Translations under genes and position numbers: made by a program | Part shown: piece after piece, positions 22,530 to 30,038 of the stretch | How the letters are laid out: every line of letters begins with the position of its first letter | Numbering within the stretch: position 1 is the stretch's first letter | Notes under the pieces: generated by a model | What the model was told of the DNA's origin: nothing | The model's input: the letters and a program-made list of their open reading frames with translations, nothing else | Database searches by the model: none | Source of the DNA: Nitrospirota bacterium | Lineage (GTDB): Bacteria; Nitrospirota; Thermodesulfovibrionia; Thermodesulfovibrionales; JdFR-88 | Direction: 5' to 3' | Length of the DNA stretch: 45,588 nt | Assembly (NCBI GenBank): GCA_021789215.1 | Contig: JAJYJS010000014.1 | Span: 1-45,588, forward strand

Positions 22530-23498
22530 ATGAGCTTGTCCGTGCTGCTTGGCTCCTGCTTTACGGGTTCCGTCCTGGGCATGTATCTAGGCCAGTCTTT
22601 TCTTCATTCCCTTGTGGCCGCTGTTGCATCCGGCGGGGCGGTTAGGATTTGGGGGATTGAAAGCCCTGCGGTGAGGCAGCGGTTCCGTCTTGGCGTAATC
22701 ATTGCGGCGGTCTTTTCCTTTCCCGTCTATCAGCTCATTGACCCGGACAGGGGCTCGGCTTATTTCAGGCTTGGCGCAGTCTTCGATTCTGCCAGATGGC
22801 TTACGCTTGAGCTTGCGGGCATCCCGCTTTCAATATTCTTCCTGCTGATGATTGCCGCAACCGGAGCGGTTTTCCTGCATCAGGAACTCATCCCCGTTAT
22901 AGGGCATACGCTTGAGGCGCGGAAAAAATCCATGCCGGAGTCCGCCCGTCCGCTTAACGGCATCCTGCCGGGCGGGCCTGGAGTCTTCGTGTTTCAAAGC
23001 GATGAGCTTCTGTCTTTTTCCATCATGGGGCGGGAGCCCGCCATTTATATCTCCTCCGGGCTCGAACAGGTGCTGGATGCAGGGGAGGTCGCCGCATCCA
23101 TAGCACATGAGGCGGCCCATATAGAGCGGAACAGGAAACCCATGCTGACGGCGGTGTTTTTTTTGAGGGTGCTCCAGTTTTTCAACCCAGTGGCGCTCTT
23201 TGAGTTCAGGAAGATAGTGCAGGAAGAGGAGAAGATATGCGACGGCATTGCGGCCTCCGCCACGGGCAGGCCGGAGGCGCTCGCGGGCGCGCTCAGGAAG
23301 ATATACCGAGGGGCGGAAACCGCAAGCCCGAAAAGCCCGCTCAGCCTGGGCGACATCGAGGAGTACAGCCACGGGCTTCACATCAAAAGCAGGATAGAGA
23401 GGCTTGAGAGGTGGGAGTGCTGCGATGAGCGCGGCCGCTGGCCGGAGCTGGCATTTACTTTTTTTGCGATAGCGGCTATAAACTATTTCATGGTATGA
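22530..23498 (+). CDS. M56-family membrane metallopeptidase
   Basis: 322 residues with N-terminal membrane segments (about residues 15-125) and a zinc-peptidase motif His193-Glu-Ala-Ala-His197 (SIAHEAAHIERNRKP), with a downstream Glu in EEEKICDG as third ligand candidate. This is the layout of BlaR1/MecR1-type M56 peptidases without the sensor domain. A partner repressor is not seen nearby; the gene is followed 13 bp later by a membrane-anchored protein of unknown type. It may process a membrane protein in stress or envelope control. Confidence 0.7.
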   Translation: MSLSVLLGSCFTGSVLGMYLGQSFLHSLVAAVASGGAVRIWGIESPAVRQRFRLGVIIAAVFSFPVYQLIDPDRGSAYFRLGAVFDSARWLTLELAGIPLSIFFLLMIAATGAVFLHQELIPVIGHTLEARKKSMPESARPLNGILPGGPGVFVFQSDELLSFSIMGREPAIYISSGLEQVLDAGEVAASIAHEAAHIERNRKPMLTAVFFLRVLQFFNPVALFEFRKIVQEEEKICDGIAASATGRPEALAGALRKIYRGAETASPKSPLSLGDIEEYSHGLHIKSRIERLERWECCDERGRWPELAFTFFAIAAINYFMV

Positions 23499-23511
23499 GG
23501 GGGCTGGCCGG

Positions 23512-24042
23512 ATGAAGAAAAAATTCCTGATAAGGGCTGCGCTTTCAGTGGCGGCGATAGCGGCCCTTGTTGTCTTCCTTAAAACCCTGAATTGGCTTCC
23601 TTCCGCAATAGAGGACGGCTATATGAGAAGCTACGCCGATGTTTCCGGCCTGCGCCTCAAGTCCGGGATAAAAGACCCGCATGTCCCAAGCTATTTCCCC
23701 GAGGGCCTCCGGTGGCCCCCCTCGGCCATACTTGCCCAGAGGAGGCCTTATCCCGCCATTATCATGGAGTTCAACGGCACGAAAAGAAACGATGTCTGCC
23801 TGGAGATTTTCCAGTATGCCAGGGGTGGCCGCATGCCCGCAGAGGGGAGGATAAAATTTTCGGAGATAAAAGAAAAGGCCCGCTACGCGCTCAAAGGCAG
23901 GCCCGCCCTGCTTGAAGCGGGCGTCTGCGGAGGTGAGCCGTGCAGCCGCATTACGTGGGACGAAGGCACATACAGGATGCGGGCCGTGATGAAGTCCCCG
24001 CCCTTCGAGCTTATCAGGGTGGCCGGGAGCATGCTGCGCTAG
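23512..24042 (+). CDS. Membrane-anchored protein of unknown function
   Basis: 176 residues. One N-terminal membrane segment (about residues 7-25, LIRAALSVAAIAALVVFL) is followed by an extracytoplasmic domain of unrecognised family. Noticeable parts are DPHVPSYFPEGLRWPPSAILAQRRPYPAIIMEF and a VCGGEPCSRI cysteine pair. It directly follows the M56 peptidase gene and may be its substrate or partner. I do not recognise the family. Confidence 0.55.
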   Translation: MKKKFLIRAALSVAAIAALVVFLKTLNWLPSAIEDGYMRSYADVSGLRLKSGIKDPHVPSYFPEGLRWPPSAILAQRRPYPAIIMEFNGTKRNDVCLEIFQYARGGRMPAEGRIKFSEIKEKARYALKGRPALLEAGVCGGEPCSRITWDEGTYRMRAVMKSPPFELIRVAGSMLR

Positions 24043-24088
24043 CCGAAAATATTTTTTCCTCTGATTTATGAAAAATTAACCCGCCTGC

Positions 24089-24104
24089 TAGGTAAAAATA
24101 CCTA
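24089..24104. promoter_or_regulatory. Perfect palindrome upstream of the respiratory operon, possible NarL-type site
   Basis: TAGGTA (24089-24094) and TACCTA (24099-24104) are exact inverted repeats separated by AAAA, 100 bp before the first gene of the cytochrome operon. TACC/GGTA halves recall the heptamers bound by NarL/FixJ regulators, and such a regulator (31843) closes the same gene group. Spacing differs from the classical 7-2-7 site. Confidence 0.4.
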
Positions 24105-24160
24105 CCCGGAATACTGATTTCTTCCGATTTCCCAGTCTGTGCCCCCCTGATAGAGTTTAA

Positions 24161-24185
24161 CCGGCGGAAGGGAAAAAACCGCCGG
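24161..24185. other. Leader hairpin ahead of the respiratory operon
   Basis: CCGGCGG (24161-24167) pairs with CCGCCGG (24179-24185) around an A-rich 11-nt loop, 18 bp before the first ATG. It may shape the 5' leader of the mRNA. No T-run, so not a terminator. Confidence 0.35.
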
Positions 24186-24203
24186 AAAGAAAGGGGGTGC
24201 GAA

Positions 24204-24437
24204 ATGGTCGCTTACGAGGATGACGGAAACAGCAAGGGGATTTTGATGCTCATTCTCGGGCCGTTTGTGGGGCTGGCCTATGTGATTGCCATGCCGTTTA
24301 TCGCGATTGGGACGACGGCTGCCCTGCTTGCGGGAAAGGCCTTTCACGGACTGGCGGGCCTGATAAGGAACGTCGTCTCGTTCGGGTGGAGGCCTTCGGA
24401 GTCCTATCTGGCCGGCAAGAAAAAAGGGAAAAAATAG
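24204..24437 (+). CDS. Small membrane protein with FGWRPSESYL motif
   Basis: 77 residues. Two hydrophobic stretches (ILMLILGPFVGLAYVIAMPFIAIG and AALLAGKAFHGLAGLI) are followed by the motif FGWRPSESYLAGKKKGKK. The next gene repeats the same block (GLAYVI-x-PF, then FGWRPTEAYLEGKKKK), so this is a tandem paralogue pair. AGGGGG upstream of the ATG is a fair ribosome site. First gene of a cytochrome operon; maybe an assembly or subunit protein. Family not recognised. Confidence 0.6.
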   Translation: MVAYEDDGNSKGILMLILGPFVGLAYVIAMPFIAIGTTAALLAGKAFHGLAGLIRNVVSFGWRPSESYLAGKKKGKK

Positions 24438-24468
24438 ACGCCGGCAAACGGCAACGAAAGGAGGACAC

Positions 24469-24867
24469 ATGCATACCTTTTTCGATTTCGTGACGCACAT
24501 CAAGATAGTGGAGTACGTGATTGCCATCGGGTTTATCGCGGGCTACCTCCTCTACTGGGAGTTCCTGAAACCGAGGCCGTTCAAGAGGCTTTCCACCGCC
24601 GTCAATGAAGACCTGGCCCATCTGAAGAGGAGGGGGCCTGAGAACCTGAAGACCATCGGCAGGGCCGTGTCCATCCCGTTTATCGGACTGGCCTATGTGA
24701 TTGTCCTGCCGTTCAGCTTCCTGTATGCGCTTGGCATTGCCGCCGTGAGGGGCGTGCTGGCGCTGGCGGGCAAGGAGGCGGCATTCGGGTGGAGGCCGAC
24801 AGAGGCCTATCTTGAAGGCAAGAAAAAGAAAACCGGCAAAGGCGAAACGGATGAGGAAGGCGAATGA
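24469..24867 (+). CDS. Membrane protein, paralogue of the preceding gene
   Basis: 132 residues. An extra N-terminal membrane helix (VEYVIAIGFIAGYLLYW) with a soluble linker precedes a block that matches the upstream protein: VSIPFIGLAYVIVLPFSFLYALGIAAV, then FGWRPTEAYLEGKKKK. A ribosome site (AAAGGAGG) is just before the ATG. It lies between its paralogue and a c3-like cytochrome. I infer a structural role in the respiratory complex. Function otherwise unknown. Confidence 0.6.
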   Translation: MHTFFDFVTHIKIVEYVIAIGFIAGYLLYWEFLKPRPFKRLSTAVNEDLAHLKRRGPENLKTIGRAVSIPFIGLAYVIVLPFSFLYALGIAAVRGVLALAGKEAAFGWRPTEAYLEGKKKKTGKGETDEEGE

Positions 24868-24946
24868 AAATTTTTCCCCGGACGGCGGCGAAGGGACTGC
24901 CGGAAAAAACCGGCGGCTCCTTTGCCCAGGGAGGAGGGGTCAATAA

Positions 24947-25393
24947 ATGAAAAAGACCATGGTTGTCTTCCTGCTTCTTTTCCTGATATCACTTGCGTGC
25001 GCGGCTGCGGCGGAAACTGGCGCTGCCGCCCCGCAAACGGCCGTGCTGGACAGCATCAGCGACAAATACGGGCCGGTCTTCTTCACGCATGAAAGGCATG
25101 CACGGATGGCCGGGGACTGCGGGATATGCCATCACGAGCACGGCGGAAACGGGGCCCTCCCGTGCGGCCAGTGCCACAGGCTTGGCGCGGAGGCGTTCAA
25201 GTCCTCAGTGGGCAAAAGCTTCCTGGCTTGCAGAAACTGCCACGGCGGATACGGCTCCGATCCGGCGATGCCTTCGCTCAAGGTGGCCTATCACAGGCAG
25301 TGCTTCCAGTGCCACACGGCCATCGGCGGCATCGGAGTTACCCCAAAGGGGTGCGCCATGGTGTGCCACGCGGCAAGGCAATGGAAGGACTGA
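24947..25393 (+). CDS. c3-like periplasmic multiheme cytochrome
   Basis: 148 residues with a signal peptide (MKKTMVVFLLLFLISLACAAAA). Four CxxCH heme sites are visible: CGICH, CGQCH, CRNCH and CFQCH. A fifth, CAMVCH, has three residues between the cysteines (CxxxCH). Upstream, FFTHERHARM supplies distal histidines as in cytochrome c3. It should carry electrons between the membrane complex encoded downstream and periplasmic partners. Confidence 0.85.
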   Translation: MKKTMVVFLLLFLISLACAAAAETGAAAPQTAVLDSISDKYGPVFFTHERHARMAGDCGICHHEHGGNGALPCGQCHRLGAEAFKSSVGKSFLACRNCHGGYGSDPAMPSLKVAYHRQCFQCHTAIGGIGVTPKGCAMVCHAARQWKD

Positions 25394-25431
25394 ATCAGGC
25401 CCAAAAAGCAAAAAACTCAAGGAGGCCATTA

Positions 25432-26406
25432 ATGGCTAAGATACCGGATAAAGACAAGCTGAAAGACGATGAGAGGACGGACGGGTCGGGAAAAAAACCC
25501 GGAGAGCGGGGCCTCAGCCGGAGGCAGTTCTTCATGGGCTCCGCGGCCGCTGCGGGGTCGGCAGTGCTCGCCGGGGCTTCCGGCTCGTATGCCATGAAGG
25601 AGTTCTCCGGCTGGCCGGGCCGCTACGGGTGCCTTACCGACCTTACGATGTGTGTCGGCTGCCGGAGCTGCGAGAAGGCCTGCAACGCCGCAAACAAGCT
25701 GGCCAGGCCGGAGGCGCCCTTCGACAGCCCCTCCGTGTTCAACGGGACAAGAAGGCCCACGAAGAATGCCTATACGGTCGTGAACAGGTATGAGCCGAAA
25801 TCGGGCGGCAAGCCCGTTTACCGCAAGATTCAGTGCAACCACTGCAACGAGCCCGCCTGCGCCTCGGCCTGTCCGATACACGCCTACACCAAGACGAAGG
25901 AGGGCCCGGTGCTTTATAACCCCGACCTCTGCTTCGGGTGCAGGTACTGCATGGTGGCATGCCCCTTCTATGTGCCCGCCTACGATTACGACAGCGCCCT
26001 GGAACCGAAGATAATCAAGTGCACGATGTGCCACGGGCGGATAAGCAAGGGCGGCATCCCGGCGTGCGTGGAGGCGTGCCCGGCAGGGGCCCTGACTTTC
26101 GGCAAAAGGGACGACCTGATAAAGCTCGCCAGGAAAAGGATAGAGAAATCCCCGGACAAGTACATCGACCATATATATGGCGAAACGGAGGCCGGGGGGA
26201 CGAGCTGGCTCTATCTCTCCGCCGTGCCGTTTGGCGAGGTGGGCCTGCCGGAAGACCTTCCCAAGGCCCCGATGCTGGAGCAGACGAAAGGGTTCCTCGC
26301 GGCAGTGCCCCTTGTGTTCACCATCTGGCCGGCGCTATTCGGCATGTTCTACGCAGCGCTGAAGCACAGGACGGGCCCCGGAGACGACCACGGCGGCCAA
26401 AGATAA
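25432..26406 (+). CDS. Tat-exported polyferredoxin subunit (HybA/NrfC/DsrO-like)
   Basis: 324 residues from ATG 25432 (AAGGAGG 8 bp upstream). A Tat signal with LSRRQFFMGS and AAAAGSAV lies at residues 28-46, so the folded protein is exported. Four [4Fe-4S] sites are formed by CVGCRSCEKAC, CNHCNEPACASAC, CFGCRYCMVAC and CTMCHGRIS with CVEACPAG. The C terminus has a hydrophobic anchor (AAVPLVFTIWPALFGMFYAAL), as in HybA. It should pass electrons between the NrfD/HybB-like membrane subunit and the c-type cytochromes. It overlaps no gene but is 16 bp from the next. Confidence 0.85.
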   Translation: MAKIPDKDKLKDDERTDGSGKKPGERGLSRRQFFMGSAAAAGSAVLAGASGSYAMKEFSGWPGRYGCLTDLTMCVGCRSCEKACNAANKLARPEAPFDSPSVFNGTRRPTKNAYTVVNRYEPKSGGKPVYRKIQCNHCNEPACASACPIHAYTKTKEGPVLYNPDLCFGCRYCMVACPFYVPAYDYDSALEPKIIKCTMCHGRISKGGIPACVEACPAGALTFGKRDDLIKLARKRIEKSPDKYIDHIYGETEAGGTSWLYLSAVPFGEVGLPEDLPKAPMLEQTKGFLAAVPLVFTIWPALFGMFYAALKHRTGPGDDHGGQR

Positions 26407-26422
26407 AAGGAGGTTTTTCGCG

Positions 26423-27679
26423 ATGAGTCAAAACGGGACAATGGACAATAACGGGATAATGGAAGGCATGGAGGGCGCAAAGGTAAAAAACTTCCGCAAA
26501 TGGTTCATGGACAAGCTCCTGATGGGCATGACGTGGCCCGAATACGCCAGAAAGCTCGTGACCCCGTTCAACATGATAGCGGCGCTGATACTGGCCGTGG
26601 GGATACCGCTGATAATCCTCCGCTTTGTGGTCGGTCTCTCGCTGGTGACCCACGCCTCGAACGAATACCCCTGGGGGCTCTTCCTCGGATGGGGGCTCTT
26701 CGCGGGTGTCCCGCTTTCGGCAACCGGGTTCATAATGGCCACGGCGTATTACATTCTGGGGTTCAAGAGGTACCATCCCCTTGTAAGGCTGGGCGTGCTC
26801 ACGGGGTTCATGGGCTACCTGTTCGCAGTCATCTACCTGCTTGTGGACCTTGGCAGGCCGTGGCGCATCTATTATCCGATGTTCATAGGGTTCGGCACGG
26901 CGTCGGTGCTGTTTCTTGTGGCGTGGCATGTGGCCACTTACCTCTCGGTGCAGTTCGTGGAATTCAGCCCCGCGATACTGGAATGGCTGAGGGCGAAGAG
27001 GCTGCACAGGTGGGCCACGATGATTACAATCGGGATGACAATAGCGGGCATAATCCTTTCCACGCTGCACCAGTCCGCGCTCGGGGCCATGTTCCTGCTT
27101 GCGCCTGGGAAGCTGCATCCCCTGTGGTATTCGCAGTATATCCCGGTGCTGTTTTTGAGTTCGAGCATCTATGCGGCCCTGTGCATGGTCATCGTTGTGA
27201 GCACCCTTGCGTCCCGTTTTCTAAGGGACAAGGCGGACTACAACTTCCTGAGCAGCCTGGACAGGCTCACCCTGGGGCTTGGCAAGGGGGCCGCCGTGGG
27301 CATGTTCATCTACTTTGCCCTCAAGGTCGTGAGCGTCGCCCATGACGACAACTGGGCGCTGCTTGCCACGGGATACGGGAAATGGTTCCTCGTCGAACTG
27401 CTTGGGTTTGTCCTGCTGCCGGCGCTTGTGCTGGTAAGCGGCATAAAGACGGGCTCCCCGGCGGTGGTGCGGTTCGGGGCGTTCTCCGGGGTGGCCGGCG
27501 TAATCCTGAACAGGATAAACGTCTCCATGATAGCCTTCAACTGGAACCTTCCCCATCATCTGAGCCACCTTGTGCCGCCGTGGACCGAAGTTGCGGTGGT
27601 GTCCACGATATTCACCATACACGTGCTCATATTCCGCTGGATACTGAACAGGATGCCCGTCATCAGGGAAGAGCCATAA
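26423..27679 (+). CDS. HybB/NrfD-like integral membrane quinol subunit
   Basis: 418 residues with about ten membrane segments. The pattern matches the HybB type of the NrfD/PsrC family: PWGLFLGWGLFAGVPLSATGFIMA, RPWRIYYPMFIGFGTASVLF, WATMITIGMTIAGIILSTLHQSALGAMF, and DNWALLATGYGKWFLVELLGFVLLPALVL. These subunits bind quinol/quinone at the outer side and exchange electrons with a ferredoxin subunit. Its partner is the HybA-like gene just upstream (16 bp away). No hydrogenase or molybdopterin subunit is in this operon. The oxidised substrate therefore cannot be named; menaquinol-to-cytochrome transfer is the likely role. Confidence 0.85.
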   Translation: MSQNGTMDNNGIMEGMEGAKVKNFRKWFMDKLLMGMTWPEYARKLVTPFNMIAALILAVGIPLIILRFVVGLSLVTHASNEYPWGLFLGWGLFAGVPLSATGFIMATAYYILGFKRYHPLVRLGVLTGFMGYLFAVIYLLVDLGRPWRIYYPMFIGFGTASVLFLVAWHVATYLSVQFVEFSPAILEWLRAKRLHRWATMITIGMTIAGIILSTLHQSALGAMFLLAPGKLHPLWYSQYIPVLFLSSSIYAALCMVIVVSTLASRFLRDKADYNFLSSLDRLTLGLGKGAAVGMFIYFALKVVSVAHDDNWALLATGYGKWFLVELLGFVLLPALVLVSGIKTGSPAVVRFGAFSGVAGVILNRINVSMIAFNWNLPHHLSHLVPPWTEVAVVSTIFTIHVLIFRWILNRMPVIREEP

Positions 27680-27753
27680 AAAAATGAGAGAGGGGGCGTA
27701 CGGGGCCGGGATAGCGGCAGCTTTGGGGAGGCACAGCTTTTCAGGAGGCTGAT

Positions 27754-29250
27754 ATGGAAGCCGGGATGAAAAAAGAAGAAAAAATAAAGATAAAAATAAA
27801 AAACAGCCTGAAGGTTTTTTTCGCCGTCCTGGCGGTGCTCCTGGCCGCAATGGCCTTCCTCTCCGGGGCCGCGCGGGGGCAGGAGAGGGCGGATGAGGAC
27901 GGGGAAAAATGTCTCGGATGCCACGGCAAGAGGGAGATGACAAAGAAGCTGCGCGAAGGCCGGATGACGGTGGCCCGCATCGACGAAAAGGCGTTCAGGG
28001 CCTCCGCTCACGGCTTCCTTTCCTGCCGGGACTGCCACGAGGGCCTTTTCCCCCCTGGCGGGCGGCACCCCTCAAGCAGGTTCCGCAGCAGGGAGCAGTT
28101 CGAGGCAAGGTATTCGCGCATCTGCAGGCGCTGCCACCCGGACAGGCAGCTCCGGGAAAAAGGCGTGCATAACGACGTGCTTGAAAAAGAAAGCGGGGGG
28201 CAGACCCCGGTCTGCACGGACTGTCACAGCGCGCATTCGATGAAGCCCGCCCCGAGGGGCAGGATACTGACCGCGGAGGAGATATATTGCATGGGCTGCC
28301 ACAGCCGCCCGCTATCCATGACCTTTAAAAGGGACGAGGCGATGCCCGTGGATGTGGACGTCAGGGAGATAAAGTCGTCCGTCCACAGCAGCCTTGGATG
28401 TTCGGACTGCCATTACGGTTTTTCCTCCCAGGAGCATCCGGTGAGGAATTTCAAGACCAGGCGTGATTACGTTATAGCGTCCTCGGACAATTGCAGGAGA
28501 TGCCACTTCGACAAATACGCGCAAAACCTTGAGTCCACACATAACATCATTTTGAGCAAGGGGAACCTGAAGGCCCCGGTCTGCTCGGACTGCCACGGCT
28601 CGCATGCCACGGCCCGCATTGCCAGGGAAAAGACCGTTATTGCCAGGAGGTGCAGGGGGTGCCATACGGCGGTTTACGAAAAATACGCCCGGAGCGTTCA
28701 CGGCAGGGCGCTGCTTGAGGAAGGCAACCTGGACGTGCCAGCCTGCACGGACTGCCATCCGGCGCATAACATCAAGGACCCGTTTACCCTGAGCTACCGG
28801 GAGAGGACACCGGAGATGTGCGCCAACTGCCACGGAAACAAGGCCATTGCGAGCAGGTACGGGCTCTCGGTTGACGTGGTGAAGACGTACCTTACCGACT
28901 TTCACGGCGTTACGCTCGGGTTTTACAGGGACCAGAAAGGGGAATCTTACAGGCCGGGCAGGCCGATTGCCGTCTGCACGGACTGCCACGGCTCCCACGA
29001 GATAAAAGGCACCCTTGGGCCGGACGCCGCCGTTCTGAAGGCGAACCTGGTCAGGGCCTGCGCCAGGTGCCATGCGGGGGCGACCGCCAACTTCCCCGAT
29101 GCGTGGCTTTCCCATTACGGGCCAAGCCTGAGGAACGCCCCCCTGGTCTTCATCGTGAACCTCGCGTACAGGATATTCATCCCCGTCATGCTGACAGGGC
29201 TCTTCCTCCAGATACTGCTCCATATCTGGAGATATGCCGTGAACAGGTAG
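27754..29250 (+). CDS. 13-heme membrane-anchored cytochrome c
   Basis: 498 residues from ATG 27754 (CAGGAGG 5-6 bp upstream; ATG 27766 is alternative). After a cleavable or anchoring N-terminal hydrophobic stretch, 13 CxxCH heme motifs follow, mainly CTDCH, CSDCH, CRRCH and CxGCH, each with nearby histidines as axial ligands (such as GSH, PAH, SVH). A C-terminal helix (LAYRIFIPVMLTGLFLQILLHI) anchors it to the membrane. This is a large periplasmic electron conductor, of the type that takes electrons from a quinol complex such as the HybA/HybB pair upstream to a terminal acceptor. Known large-cytochrome families show similar spacing, but no exact assignment is made. Confidence 0.85.
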   Translation: MEAGMKKEEKIKIKIKNSLKVFFAVLAVLLAAMAFLSGAARGQERADEDGEKCLGCHGKREMTKKLREGRMTVARIDEKAFRASAHGFLSCRDCHEGLFPPGGRHPSSRFRSREQFEARYSRICRRCHPDRQLREKGVHNDVLEKESGGQTPVCTDCHSAHSMKPAPRGRILTAEEIYCMGCHSRPLSMTFKRDEAMPVDVDVREIKSSVHSSLGCSDCHYGFSSQEHPVRNFKTRRDYVIASSDNCRRCHFDKYAQNLESTHNIILSKGNLKAPVCSDCHGSHATARIAREKTVIARRCRGCHTAVYEKYARSVHGRALLEEGNLDVPACTDCHPAHNIKDPFTLSYRERTPEMCANCHGNKAIASRYGLSVDVVKTYLTDFHGVTLGFYRDQKGESYRPGRPIAVCTDCHGSHEIKGTLGPDAAVLKANLVRACARCHAGATANFPDAWLSHYGPSLRNAPLVFIVNLAYRIFIPVMLTGLFLQILLHIWRYAVNR

Positions 29251-29267
29251 GAAGGGAGGTTTTTTTT

Positions 29268-30023
29268 ATGGGAACGGCAAAATCCTTTTCGGTAAGAAGG
29301 TTCAGCTACAGGAGAATAATCGAGCACTGGCTCTATGCGGCTGTCTTCATGGCGCTCGTCATAACGGGCCTGGCGCAGAAGTTCTATTTCCTTGACGCAT
29401 CGAAGCGGCTGATTATGGGTTTGGGCGGCATAGACTCCGTGAGGCTTATCCACAGGCTGGCGGGGGTGCTCCTCATATATTTGACGGCCCAGAACATACT
29501 GGCGGGCCTCTGCGGCGTGATGCTCAAAAAGTGGAAGCCCAACATGATAATACGGAAGAAGGATTTTACGGACGCGGTGGAGGACCTGCGTTATTACTTC
29601 GGCGCGACGGAGGCCCCCGCAAGCTGCGGCAGGTACAGCTACAAGCAGAAATTCGAATACTGGGGGATACTCACAGGGGCCGTCCTGATGATGGCGACGG
29701 GGCTGGTGCTCTGGTTCCCGGCGTTCGCGGCCAGCTATCTGCCGGGGGAGGTCATCCCCGCGGCAAAGGCGCTCCATTCCAACCATGCCCTGCTGATATT
29801 CCTTATTATCTCCGTGTGGCACATCTACAATTCCATATTCAGCCCGGAGGTCTTTCCGCTTGACACAAGCATGATAACGGGCTATATATCAAGGAAAAGG
29901 ATGGTAGAAGAACATCCGCTCGAACTGGCGGAGATGGAGGGGGCCGGCGAGAGTGTCCATGCAGGCAAAAACGTCCCGCCTTTCAATCCGGGCAGCGATG
30001 AAACAGGAATGAAGACCTCATGA
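29268..30023 (+). CDS. Cytochrome b-type membrane subunit
   Basis: 251 residues from ATG 29268 (GGGAGG 7-8 bp upstream). Four membrane segments with a cytochrome b561/formate-dehydrogenase-gamma layout: RIIEHWLYAAVFMALVITGLAQKF (heme His), VRLIHRLAGVLLIYLTAQNILAG, YWGILTGAVLMMATGLVLWF and LHSNHALLIFLIISVWHIYNS (heme His pair). It would bring electrons from or to quinone through two b hemes. It follows the 13-heme cytochrome by 17 bp, so both probably form one complex with HybA/HybB. It ends with a charged, disordered tail. Confidence 0.8.
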   Translation: MGTAKSFSVRRFSYRRIIEHWLYAAVFMALVITGLAQKFYFLDASKRLIMGLGGIDSVRLIHRLAGVLLIYLTAQNILAGLCGVMLKKWKPNMIIRKKDFTDAVEDLRYYFGATEAPASCGRYSYKQKFEYWGILTGAVLMMATGLVLWFPAFAASYLPGEVIPAAKALHSNHALLIFLIISVWHIYNSIFSPEVFPLDTSMITGYISRKRMVEEHPLELAEMEGAGESVHAGKNVPPFNPGSDETGMKTS

Positions 30024-30038
30024 CATGAAAAACATGAG

